Part shown: piece by piece, positions 29,380 through 37,840 of the stretch
Layout of the letters: the number at the start of each line of letters is the position of its first letter
Numbering within the stretch: position 1 is the stretch's first letter
NCBI GenBank assembly: GCA_018401875.1
Contig: JAGYJZ010000006.1
Span: 1-64,000 of the forward strand
DNA: 64,000 nt
From: Salibacteraceae bacterium
GTDB lineage: Bacteria; Bacteroidota; Bacteroidia; Flavobacteriales_G; Salibacteraceae
Direction: 5' to 3'
Notes under the pieces: model-generated
Databases searched by the model: none
What the model was told of the DNA's origin: nothing
The model's input: only the letters and a program-made list of their open reading frames with translations
Program-made: the position numbers and the translations under genes

Positions 29380-29769
29380 CTAGTTGATTTCTTTTAAGAC
29401 ATTGATCAAGTTAGAACGTTTTACTGGCTTGATAATGTAGTCGGTGACTTCGGCATACTCCCTTGATTTGTTGATGTCTCTATCGTCAAAAGAGCTACTC
29501 ACAAGATAGATCGTAATTGGCTTGTCAATGGATGGCTGTATCGTTCTAAAATGCTTCAAAAACTGCCAACCATTCATTATAGGCATGTTGATGTCAAGAA
29601 AAATCACATCAGGTAAGGAATCGCAATTGTCCTTGTTGTCTTCAAAGTAATTCAAGGCTTTCTCACCATCCGTGAAAACCTGCACTTTATCTACCATTTG
29701 TGTGTGATTCAATTCTTTTTTGAGCAAGAATTGATAAATGTCGTCATCGTCTATTACGCAAACTTTCAT
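29380..29769 (-). CDS. stand-alone response-regulator receiver
   Basis: 129 aa, a single REC domain with no output domain (CheY/Spo0F-like). Acidic pocket D7-D10, phospho-acceptor Asp59 in VIFLDINMP, switch Ser91, Lys114 in YIIKPVK. It would relay a phosphoryl group from an unlinked histidine kinase by protein-protein contact. It ends 2 nt from the stop of the opposing DUF4835 gene and starts 21 bp after clpP on the same strand. Confidence 0.93.
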   Translation of the reverse strand: MKVCVIDDDDIYQFLLKKELNHTQMVDKVQVFTDGEKALNYFEDNKDNCDSLPDVIFLDINMPIMNGWQFLKHFRTIQPSIDKPITIYLVSSSFDDRDINKSREYAEVTDYIIKPVKRSNLINVLKEIN

Positions 29770-29790
29770 TGCTAATTCGAAAAGATTAAA

Positions 29791-30393
29791 CTAGAGTTTC
29801 GACTGAATTCCATCCACAATTCCATATGCAATAGAATCTTTTGCGTTCAACCAATGATCGCGGTTGAAATCTTTCATCACTTTCTCAAAGTCTTGTCCGC
29901 AATTATCTGCAAGAATTTGAGCGCTTAGTTCTTTCGTCTTAACGATTTCTTTCGTTTGAATTTCTATGTCGCTGGCTGTTCCTTGGTATCCGCCAAGACT
30001 CGGTTGGTGAATCATTACGCGACCGTGTGTAAATATTTTTCGGTGCCCTTTTTCACCTCCTGAGAGTAAGATCGATCCCATAGAAGCCGCCAAACCCATG
30101 CAAATGGTGTGTACGGGAGATGAAATCATGTTCATGGTGTCATAAATAGCCATTCCTGAAGTCACATAACCACCGGGCGAATTGATGTAAAACTGGATTG
30201 GGTCTCCTGGCTTTTCACTTTCGAGGTAAAGCAGGCGATCGATCACGTGTTTTGCTGAGTCATCATCAACTCCTCCCCATAAAAAAACGATGCGTTTTTC
30301 GAGGTATTTCTCAGAAATTAGTCGACTTTCTGACTTCTTGTCACTGCCTTCTTCCTTCTTTTCTCCAGCCATATATTGCTCCATAATTTTCAT
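29791..30393 (-). CDS. clpP: ATP-dependent Clp protease proteolytic subunit
   Basis: Serine protease chamber subunit working with ClpX/ClpA. 200 aa. Catalytic triad Ser104 (LAASMGS), His129 (VMIHQPS) and Asp179 (FNRDHWLNAKDS); NSPGGYVTSGMAIYDTM is the usual motif. The N-terminal ~25 residues (EKKEEGSDKKSE) are charged, longer than in E. coli after propeptide removal. It is not next to clpX or tig, so it may be a second copy in this genome (inference). Confidence 0.95.
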   Translation of the reverse strand: MKIMEQYMAGEKKEEGSDKKSESRLISEKYLEKRIVFLWGGVDDDSAKHVIDRLLYLESEKPGDPIQFYINSPGGYVTSGMAIYDTMNMISSPVHTICMGLAASMGSILLSGGEKGHRKIFTHGRVMIHQPSLGGYQGTASDIEIQTKEIVKTKELSAQILADNCGQDFEKVMKDFNRDHWLNAKDSIAYGIVDGIQSKL

Positions 30394-30475
30394 TGCTTAA
30401 ACGATGCGTCAAACCTACATGAATTTTCTTTAAAAACTTGGATTAAGGTGATGGCAAAAAACTGGAATAGATCGC

Positions 30476-31450
30476 CTAGAAAGGATCAGGATTCATGGTG
30501 ATGTTATCTGTTTCATTCACCTGCAATTTTTCATTGGTTGAAACATTGTAAACGCTCGCGTTCATCTGAAATGTCTCTACATTTAGCTCTGTCAAGTAGA
30601 TGATACCGGAGGTTGGAGCGTATTTTGGAAAGAGGTTAATGTTGTCATCTTCAAGGAGGATTTTTTCAGTTGAAGTGGTTAAATCCAACTCTTTGATTAC
30701 CCATTTTCCGATTGATAGATATGCTGGATCAACCAGTGATTCATAAACAAGCGTGCGCTCATCAGGAGAAACATCAGTATGATGATCGCGGTGCGTATTA
30801 TATGTTAATCGTTGTTCTTGACCGTCAGCTGTATCGATGCGCATAATTTCAATATTGGAATTGTCCTTAGCTTCGTTTTCAGGGATCGATGAACAGTAAA
30901 TGGATTTATCATCAATGCTAAATACGGGATCAAAGTAATCTACATCGTTTCGTTTTGTGATCCTTTTTGGGTTTTTGCCGTTGGCATCTGTAATGAAAAC
31001 CTGCCAAGTACCAATGGCAGAGTCTACGGCAGCCATTACAATATTGTTTCCATCATGCGACCATTGACATAAACCTTGTTGCGACCAGCCATACGAGCCT
31101 TTAGGAATAATTAATGAAGTTGTATTGTTCGCGTTAATTCGCCATAAAGAGGCATCTGAATAGTCATTTACATCGCGCGAATTTTCTGATTGATAAAACA
31201 AAATCTCCCCTCTTACCGATGAATGCACAGGCCACCATTTATCTTTTCCGTTTGGATCAGTGAGCGTGCTGTGCGCGCCATTCTCAGTTTTGCAAATTTC
31301 AAAGTTGCCCTCAATTTTTTGCGCATAAACACATGAAATGCCGTGATTTAGTGGGGTTAAATCTGATACTTCAGCGGGTTCAATATTTTCTTTTTCACAC
31401 GCACTCAGTACTAGTATTAGTGCGAGTGCACTCCAAACAGAAATCTTCAT
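30476..31450 (-). CDS. TolB-like beta-propeller lipoprotein
   Basis: 324 aa from the ATG at 31450 (MKISVWSALALI). Starts at 31459 and 31483 are possible but lie before the signal peptide. Lipobox LSACEK. Repeated PD40/WD-like blades (QWSHDGNNIVMAA, DPVFSIDDKSIYCSS, HTDVSPDERTLVYES, FPKYAPTSGIIYLTE) indicate a six-bladed TolB-type propeller. Periplasmic face of a membrane; partner unknown. Confidence 0.83.
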   Translation of the reverse strand: MKISVWSALALILVLSACEKENIEPAEVSDLTPLNHGISCVYAQKIEGNFEICKTENGAHSTLTDPNGKDKWWPVHSSVRGEILFYQSENSRDVNDYSDASLWRINANNTTSLIIPKGSYGWSQQGLCQWSHDGNNIVMAAVDSAIGTWQVFITDANGKNPKRITKRNDVDYFDPVFSIDDKSIYCSSIPENEAKDNSNIEIMRIDTADGQEQRLTYNTHRDHHTDVSPDERTLVYESLVDPAYLSIGKWVIKELDLTTSTEKILLEDDNINLFPKYAPTSGIIYLTELNVETFQMNASVYNVSTNEKLQVNETDNITMNPDPF

Positions 31451-31587
31451 TATAGTCATTCTTTCAGTGAGCATAGACGTCAAACTTCACCGATTAGTTA
31501 GTTGCGACAAATGTGGGAATAAGTTAACAAGTATTACAGCGCGCGATTAATTCAAAGAATGCTCTAAAACTTCTTATTCTTGCCTTT

Positions 31588-31995
31588 GTGAATGACTCTT
31601 TAAAATATGGACTGCCAGCAGGTTTTATTTCGTTTGGTTTGCTTTATGCAAATTCAGCTTGGTTCATCGAGTTGCCATCAATTGTCCGCTTGGTATTTGA
31701 GGTTGTGTTGATGCTAATGATAGTTTTGTATGTCATTAAAAGAGAAAACCGAGCATATTTTCCGTTTTCATTTGCTTTTTTTAGCGGGTTCAACGTCTTA
31801 TTCGCAGGCATTGCCACGAAGGCAGTGATGATGATCATTTTTAGGGATGTATTATCAGTTGAACCTCCAACAGACATCGCAGAGTCAAAATGGTTGGCTT
31901 ATATCATATTCAGAGAGTCGATGAGCCATTTGGTGTTGGGGATGATTGCACTTACAGCAATTGCATGGTTAATCACTAAAGCAAAAAGAAAATGA
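31588..31995 (+). CDS. small integral membrane protein, DUF4199-like
   Basis: 135 aa with four predicted helices and a lineage-typical start (SLKYGLPAGFISFGLLYA), supporting the GTG at 31588. A -7-like TGCCTTTG overlaps that codon, so the transcript could be leaderless or start elsewhere. Stop overlaps the next ATG (ATGA). DUF assignment tentative. Confidence 0.72.
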   Translation: MNDSLKYGLPAGFISFGLLYANSAWFIELPSIVRLVFEVVLMLMIVLYVIKRENRAYFPFSFAFFSGFNVLFAGIATKAVMMIIFRDVLSVEPPTDIAESKWLAYIIFRESMSHLVLGMIALTAIAWLITKAKRK

Positions 31996-32687
31996 GTCCA
32001 GAAGAGAAAAGATTAGAATCGAAAGGGTGGAATGAAGCAGTGATCAATGATTCGTGGATGGTGTTTAAAATCATGGCCGAGTTTGTTGATGGATTTCAAA
32101 CGTTGCAACGCATAGGTCCGTGTGTGAGCATTTTCGGTTCTGCAAGGGTTGAAGCCAGTCATCCGTATTACAGTTTAGCAGAGGAAATAGCCTATCAAAT
32201 TACGCAGGAAGGCTTCGGAGTAATCAGCGGAGGTGGCGGAGGAATAATGGAAGCAGCCAACCGGGGTGCCAAGCGCGGCAAGGGCAAGTCAGTTGGATTG
32301 AACATTGAACTGCCATTTGAACAAGACGCAAATCCATACATTGATAAGGATAAATTGTTGCATTTTGATTATTTCTTCGTTCGCAAGGTGATGTTTATGA
32401 AATATGCACAAGGCTTCGTGATTCTGCCCGGTGGATTCGGAACACTTGACGAAACATTTGAGGCCGTCACACTTGTGCAGACCGGCAAGAGCGAGCGCTT
32501 TCCTATCATTTTAGTGGGTTCAGACTATTGGTCAGGGCTTCTTGATTGGGTAAAAGACAAAATGCTTTCCGAACGCATGATTTCACCGAAGGATATAGAT
32601 TTGATCAAGCTCTGTGATACTCCTGATGAAGTTGCACGAGAAATCCGTGAATTCTACCAGCGCTCTCAATTGAAGCCTAATTTCTAG
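31992..32687 (+). CDS. LOG-family (TIGR00730) nucleotide 5'-monophosphate phosphoribohydrolase-like protein
   Basis: 231 aa. Rossmann fold with VSIFGSARVEASHPYY, ISGGGGGIMEAANRGAKRG, and the family's catalytic signature PGGFGTLDE at residues 146-154. Known members cleave the N-glycosidic bond of nucleoside monophosphates (cytokinin activation in plants); in bacteria they probably clean up purine nucleotides. Translationally coupled to the upstream membrane protein. Confidence 0.92.
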   Translation: MSPEEKRLESKGWNEAVINDSWMVFKIMAEFVDGFQTLQRIGPCVSIFGSARVEASHPYYSLAEEIAYQITQEGFGVISGGGGGIMEAANRGAKRGKGKSVGLNIELPFEQDANPYIDKDKLLHFDYFFVRKVMFMKYAQGFVILPGGFGTLDETFEAVTLVQTGKSERFPIILVGSDYWSGLLDWVKDKMLSERMISPKDIDLIKLCDTPDEVAREIREFYQRSQLKPNF

Positions 32688-32788
32688 TCAATTAACAAAT
32701 TTCTGTTTGTAATTGTAAGTTGAGGAGCCAAATGCCCCTGTTATCTAAGGGTAGATTTGTTTTCCAAGGAAATTAACCCCTTGGTAAC

Positions 32789-34156
32789 ATGCTGAAGCAA
32801 CTCATTCTACTTTTCAACCTGATCTCAATGTCCTTCGTTACCATCTTTTTGAGCGATGGAATAGAGATCGAATCAAACCTCCCCAATGAGTTGGTGAGAG
32901 ACTCTACCTACATTGTTGAAGTCGTAATCAAAAAGGGAGACCTTTTCGGGTTCGCCAAGTTTCAGCAAAATTTCCCAGAAGGATTTGATGCAAAACCAGT
33001 AGAAACAGCTGAAGCAAGTTTTACTTACGCAGATGGACGCATGAAGTTTATTTGGATGGCATTGCCAGAAACGGATGAGGTAAAGATTTCATATGCCGTC
33101 ACAGCACAACAAGGCGCGCCAAGCGAGTCGATGGTTGATGGCAAGTTTTCTTACATTCAAGACAACGAGCGGAAAAGCTATGACATACCAAATAAAACAA
33201 TTTCGGTAATTAGCGATGCAGTGGTAGAAGAAAAAACCCCGGCCATTGCCAGTGCTTCGCGCGTGGTCAAGCCGCTGGGCGGTAATATGTTTCAGGTTGA
33301 TTTGACTATTTCCAAACAAGGAGTATACGGTTTTGCCAAATTAGAAGAGCTATTGCCAGCAGGTGCCGAAGCTGAAGTCGTGGAAAATAAAAAATCGGTA
33401 TTCAGCCAAGTAGACGAAAAGGCGAAATTCGTCTGGATGAGCATTCCTGACGATCAAGACCTTGTGATATCTTATAAAGTGAAAGCTTCGTCTGATATAT
33501 CAAGCCAATTGCAGAGCATGGAAGGGAGTTTTGCATTTCTCGATGAAAATGAAACGAAAACAGTGCCTGTGTTAGGTGGTGATATTGACGCCTCAGCAAT
33601 GATCGCTGCGGCCGAAGAATCGAAAGAAGAGAACATACCTGCGCCTAAGCCTGATGCGTTAGAAATGGAAGAAATTGCAGAAGTTGCTCCTGAAGAAGTA
33701 ATACCAGAGCCTGCCACTGAAGTGGAGCCAACTGTTGAGTCTCAGCCAGAAGTTGCAGAAATAGTTGAGGAGCCTGTAGTTCAAAATGAACCAAAAGAGG
33801 CACCTTTAGTTGCCCAAAAAGAAACACGTCCTGTTGCTCCCGTTACGAACATCCCATCGCCTGAAACAGGAGTTGTGTATCGCGTGCAGATTGTGGCAGG
33901 TAAAAAAATTGTAGAGCTCGCGCAAATCAAGAAAACTTACAAGTTCAACGAAGAGTTTTATACTGAGAATCACGAAGGTTGGGTGAAGTACATTACCGGA
34001 CAATTTGATGTGTACAAGGCTGCTCGCGATAAAAGAGAATCGCTCGTTGCCGCTCAACATAACTTCCCCGGCCCATTCGTTACAGCCTATAATTCAGGCG
34101 AAAGAATAACGGTGCAAGAGGCGCTGATGATCAGTAACCAGAAGTGGTTTAAATGA
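32789..34156 (+). CDS. surface/periplasmic protein: two Ig-like repeats, acidic Pro linker, SPOR-like tail
   Basis: 455 aa. Short N-terminal hydrophobic segment (signal peptide). Two homologous ~125-residue modules (about 20-140 and 160-270), each with GFAKFQQNFPEGF or GFAKLEELLPAGA, then FIWMALP or FVWMSIP and ISYAV or ISYKV. A Pro/Glu-rich linker (about 285-360) follows. The tail is SPOR-like (VYRVQIVAGKK ... VKYITGQFDVYKAARDKRES) and closes with FVTAYNSGERITVQEAL. Periplasmic peptidoglycan-related role inferred from SPOR; not a named family. Confidence 0.8.
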   Translation: MLKQLILLFNLISMSFVTIFLSDGIEIESNLPNELVRDSTYIVEVVIKKGDLFGFAKFQQNFPEGFDAKPVETAEASFTYADGRMKFIWMALPETDEVKISYAVTAQQGAPSESMVDGKFSYIQDNERKSYDIPNKTISVISDAVVEEKTPAIASASRVVKPLGGNMFQVDLTISKQGVYGFAKLEELLPAGAEAEVVENKKSVFSQVDEKAKFVWMSIPDDQDLVISYKVKASSDISSQLQSMEGSFAFLDENETKTVPVLGGDIDASAMIAAAEESKEENIPAPKPDALEMEEIAEVAPEEVIPEPATEVEPTVESQPEVAEIVEEPVVQNEPKEAPLVAQKETRPVAPVTNIPSPETGVVYRVQIVAGKKIVELAQIKKTYKFNEEFYTENHEGWVKYITGQFDVYKAARDKRESLVAAQHNFPGPFVTAYNSGERITVQEALMISNQKWFK

Positions 34157-34230
34157 TGGCTTAACATTATATTGTCTTGTGTTATGTCATTCATTACATT
34201 AGCGTTTCCTAAAACTACCTTTTAACCACG

Positions 34231-36411
34231 ATGGGATTAACCTATATTCATCATAGTTTCAAGATTTTTTTCTTGCTATTATTGTTCTTGATATTCTCAT
34301 TATCAAGCACTTTGAAGGCTCAAGATTCGTTGGGTGTCGATTCCGTGTCTGAACCCGAATGGACGATACGCCCGAAAATTTCTGTGGGCGTTGGCATGAT
34401 GAATTATCAAGGTGACCTCGTTAGCAACAGAAGTTATTTCAATCCATTCCAAAACAAACCTTCATTTCATGTGCAGGTTTCGCAGCCAATTTTCGATTAT
34501 TTAGACGTCAATTTTTACATGTTGTTTGGTCAACTCGCTGCCGATGAGCGCACGCGCGTCCGAAACTTGAATTTTGAAAGTCAAATTACAGCAGGTGGAA
34601 TAAGTGCATCTTACAATTTCGACCATTTCTTGAAGAAAGACAGAATTATTGAACCGTACGTTTCGCTTGGTTTTGAAGCGTTTGAGTTCCTCTCAAAGAC
34701 TGATTTGATCGATCAGTACGGCAATAGTTATAATTATTGGTCTGATGGAACCATCAGGAATCTGCCAGAAATGGATGTATTTTTAGAGACTGCGATCGAG
34801 ATTACCCGCGATTATGATTACGAAACAGACATTCGTGCGCTCAACGCAGACGGATTTGGGGCCTATTCAGAACGCTCCTTCGCTATTCCTCTGGGTGTCG
34901 GTTTTAATCTGATGATGAATAAAAGAACGAGCTTCCAAATGGGAATGGATTACCATTGGACATTTACGGATTACATCGATGGAATTACAGACGAATCAAG
35001 GGGCGTCAGGCAGGGAAATAGCCGAACAGATAAATTTTTAAATACATACATGAGGTTGACATTTAACCTCACCACACCACCACACGAGACAGCAGAAGAT
35101 TTCTCGGGAGGCGATTTCGGAGATGCCGACTTGGATAATGTTCCTGACATGATAGACCTATGTCCATCAACGCCTCTTGGTGTTGAAGTTGATGCCAATG
35201 GCTGTCCACTCGATAGCGATGGTGATGGAATAGCTGATTACAAAGATTTAGAGCTTAACTCATTGGAAAACGCAATTGTTGATACCAATGGCGTTACACT
35301 CTCTGATGCTGTAATTGAGCAGATGTATTTAGAATATACTGATCAAGATGGAAAGTATTCGCAGTACACCAACACCGCCTATTCTCAGGAAACGGTTGAG
35401 CGCAAGACGATTCGTAAAAAACAAAACTTTACAGTTCAAATTGGTGAGTTTCAAGAAGGCGTGAATGACAGTTTGGCAAATGCCTTGTTGAGCATGCCAG
35501 ACGTTACTACACGCGTCACTGAAGACGGAAGAACAATAATTGAAGTCGGAAATTTTGAAAACTTGCCTGACGCCATACAACGAAAAATTGACCTTGAAAC
35601 TGGGGGTATAGCTACCAAAGATGTAATCGAAACTAGTTCTTCGGGAGAATCGTCTCGCGTCACAAATATTGAACAAGACATGGTCTCAAATGAAAAATTG
35701 GGAATGTCTGTGGAAGAAGCAATTACCAAGAACAAAACGCTTCCTGCACCCGAGCGACTCATACTTAGCAAGAATGAATACACACTTGACCGACCAATCG
35801 ATACGCGAAGCGTGGCTAAGGCCAATGACGAGTCGTTTGGAGAGGTAACCGTTTACCGCGTGCAGGTTGGAGCGTTTGCGAATAAATTGTCGAACGATGT
35901 GTTTGATGGAATTGACGATCTCTTGGTGATTACCTCTGAAGACGGCTTAACACGTTATTATTCAGGAGCCTTTACTTCATACGAGAAAGCTGCGCGAAGA
36001 AAAATCGACCTCATGCAACAAGGGTTTGATGGATCACACGTGATTCCATTTAAAGGGGGAAGACGTGCCTTGCTTAACGAGTCAGGCGCAACCCCTGCAG
36101 ACAATGTTGTTCCTCTGAATAAATCATCTTCTTCCAATTTTGGTAAAGTGAAATTCAAGGTGCAAATTGGGGTGTTCTCTGGTCAAATCCCATTGGAAAT
36201 GCTTGACAAGATGATGAGCTTAGGCCGCATCGATCAGCGTGAAGCCGATGGAGGTGCGATACGCTATTTTACGGGTGAGTTCAACACCTACGAAGAAGCT
36301 GAGGCATTCAAAAAGCAACTCGTGTCAGCGGGCTTTGATGACGCATTTATCGCTGCTGAGTTCAACGGCAATATTATTTCAGCTACGGAAGGAATCGAAC
36401 TTTTAAAATAA
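34231..36411 (+). CDS. outer-membrane beta-barrel protein with thrombospondin-3 repeat and three SPOR-like repeats
   Basis: 726 aa. Signal peptide ending LKAQ. N-terminal barrel to about residue 285 (VGVGMMNYQGDLVSNRSYFN; MGMDYHWTFTDYIDGITD). One calcium-binding thrombospondin type 3 section about 300-340 (DADLDNVPDMIDLCPST, DSDGDGIADYKD). Three C-terminal SPOR-like repeats begin NFTVQIGEFQEG, VYRVQVGAFANK and KFKVQIGVFSGQ. OmpA-like logic: barrel anchored in the outer membrane and tail reaching peptidoglycan, but using SPOR instead of OmpA. Follows the related SPOR-tailed gene by 74 bp. Confidence 0.87.
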   Translation: MGLTYIHHSFKIFFLLLLFLIFSLSSTLKAQDSLGVDSVSEPEWTIRPKISVGVGMMNYQGDLVSNRSYFNPFQNKPSFHVQVSQPIFDYLDVNFYMLFGQLAADERTRVRNLNFESQITAGGISASYNFDHFLKKDRIIEPYVSLGFEAFEFLSKTDLIDQYGNSYNYWSDGTIRNLPEMDVFLETAIEITRDYDYETDIRALNADGFGAYSERSFAIPLGVGFNLMMNKRTSFQMGMDYHWTFTDYIDGITDESRGVRQGNSRTDKFLNTYMRLTFNLTTPPHETAEDFSGGDFGDADLDNVPDMIDLCPSTPLGVEVDANGCPLDSDGDGIADYKDLELNSLENAIVDTNGVTLSDAVIEQMYLEYTDQDGKYSQYTNTAYSQETVERKTIRKKQNFTVQIGEFQEGVNDSLANALLSMPDVTTRVTEDGRTIIEVGNFENLPDAIQRKIDLETGGIATKDVIETSSSGESSRVTNIEQDMVSNEKLGMSVEEAITKNKTLPAPERLILSKNEYTLDRPIDTRSVAKANDESFGEVTVYRVQVGAFANKLSNDVFDGIDDLLVITSEDGLTRYYSGAFTSYEKAARRKIDLMQQGFDGSHVIPFKGGRRALLNESGATPADNVVPLNKSSSSNFGKVKFKVQIGVFSGQIPLEMLDKMMSLGRIDQREADGGAIRYFTGEFNTYEEAEAFKKQLVSAGFDDAFIAAEFNGNIISATEGIELLK

Positions 36412-36423
36412 CAATATCTCCAC

Positions 36424-36702
36424 ATGAAAAACTTAATTCTCACCGCTGCTACGATCATGTTTTGCAGCATTGGCTTCGCTCAGTCGAGCTCTAGCACAAA
36501 CGCAAGTGCCACTTCTGCAGATGTTCAAAATGTAGAAGCGAGAAAGGCGACTCCTGCAAAGGGCGGGTGCTGCTCGATGGCCGAAGGAAAACCAGCGTGT
36601 TGCGCTGATAAATCATCCAAGTCTTGTGCCCCTAAATCAGAAGGTAAATCGTCTGATAAGCAAGGGCGAAAATCAAACGCAAAGGCGCGAACAGAAAATT
36701 GA
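36424..36702 (+). CDS. small secreted cysteine/lysine-rich protein
   Basis: 92 aa. Signal peptide MKNLILTAATIMFCSIGFAQ, then a Ser/Ala-rich stretch and cysteine clusters (KGGCCSMAEGKPACCADK, SCAPK), ending basic (GRKSNAKARTEN). Metal binding or disulfide bonding is plausible; no family recognised. 12 bp after the SPOR barrel gene and before a terminator, so the last gene of that unit. Confidence 0.72.
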   Translation: MKNLILTAATIMFCSIGFAQSSSSTNASATSADVQNVEARKATPAKGGCCSMAEGKPACCADKSSKSCAPKSEGKSSDKQGRKSNAKARTEN

Positions 36703-36725
36703 TCACAACAAAACGTTATACTATT

Positions 36726-36753
36726 AAGGTGGTTTTTTGACCACCTTTTTTTT
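36726..36753 (+). terminator. intrinsic terminator
   Basis: AAGGTGG-TTTTTTGA-CCACCTT followed by a T-run. The next gene starts only 5 nt after the T-run. Confidence 0.85.
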
Positions 36754-36758
36754 CGACC

Positions 36759-37775
36759 ATGAATGTAGCTAACCCCTTGCTCCTCTCGATAACTATCTTT
36801 TTATCTGTTATTTCTTCAGCTCAAAATCAAGAAACAATAAATGTTGTATTCTATAACGTTGAGAATTTATTTGATACCCTTGATAATCCGCTCACGTTTG
36901 ATGAAGATTTCACACCAAACGGGAAACTTCAATACAACAGTTTGCGCTACCATGAAAAACTCGCCAACCTAGCCACTGTAATTGATTCTAGTTTCGATGG
37001 AGGATTGCCCCATGTAGTTGGACTTTGTGAAGTAGAAAACAAAGAAGTAGTTGTTGCGCTGCGCAATGCTGTTTCAGTGACGAATAAATTGACTGTAGCT
37101 CACATGGAATCGCCAGATGGTCGGGGAATCGATAATGCATTGATGTACGATTCAACCATCTTCGTGTTCATGCATTCAGGATTAAAAAAAATTGACTTAG
37201 GTGCTGACGAGCGTCCAACACGTGGAGTATTTTATGTGGTTTTACAAGATTTCCAATCAAAACAGCCGCTTCTTTTTCTTGTCAATCACTGGCCTTCGCG
37301 CTACGGAGGAGCAGAAGCGTCAGAGTGGAAAAGGTTGCGCGCGGCTGAGGCTTCAGTGCAGCTGATCGATTCACTGAAGCAAATCTATCCTAACGCGGGC
37401 CTTGTGTTTATGGGTGATTTAAACGATCACCCTGACAACGCGAGTGTGGCATTGCTTGAGGCTTGCGATGAAAACAAGAACGGGCCATGTTTGACAAATA
37501 TGCACAAGAAATTTTTGGGAACTGACGCAGGAAGTCATGCCTACCGTGGCGAATGGGGTATTCTTGATCAAATTTTGATCGATAGCAATTTAAGCGCTGG
37601 TCATTATGGCTGGAAAGTCGATCCTGAATCAGTGGGATTTGTAAAGAAACCTTGGATGCTCTATGAAAGCGAAAAAGACAATGGCTTTTTCCCAAGCAGG
37701 TCGTTCGGAGGCACAACTTATTTCGGTGGTTTTTCAGATCATTTGCCGGCCAAGTTGAGTTTGATCAAGCTTTAG
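36759..37775 (+). CDS. secreted endonuclease/exonuclease/phosphatase family protein
   Basis: 338 aa with signal peptide ending SSAQ. EEP fold motifs in order: VVFYNVENLFDT (metal/active-site Asn-Glu), PHVVGLCEVENKEV, NHWPSRYGG, MGDLNDHPDN, and SDHLPAKLSL at the C-terminus (catalytic His). May be a periplasmic or extracellular nuclease, or a phosphodiesterase. Start directly after a terminator, so it needs its own promoter or read-through. Confidence 0.9.
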   Translation: MNVANPLLLSITIFLSVISSAQNQETINVVFYNVENLFDTLDNPLTFDEDFTPNGKLQYNSLRYHEKLANLATVIDSSFDGGLPHVVGLCEVENKEVVVALRNAVSVTNKLTVAHMESPDGRGIDNALMYDSTIFVFMHSGLKKIDLGADERPTRGVFYVVLQDFQSKQPLLFLVNHWPSRYGGAEASEWKRLRAAEASVQLIDSLKQIYPNAGLVFMGDLNDHPDNASVALLEACDENKNGPCLTNMHKKFLGTDAGSHAYRGEWGILDQILIDSNLSAGHYGWKVDPESVGFVKKPWMLYESEKDNGFFPSRSFGGTTYFGGFSDHLPAKLSLIKL

Positions 37776-37840
37776 CCTAAAAGTGTTATGAATCTGTGAA
37801 TTAAAAGTGGCCAAGGCGATTAATCAATATTTTCGGGTTC

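Noticed and set aside
32764-32784. CCAAGG-N9-CCTTGG inverted repeat before the SPOR protein gene
   Set aside because: Short and single; could be chance. No -7 box relation and no second copy seen.
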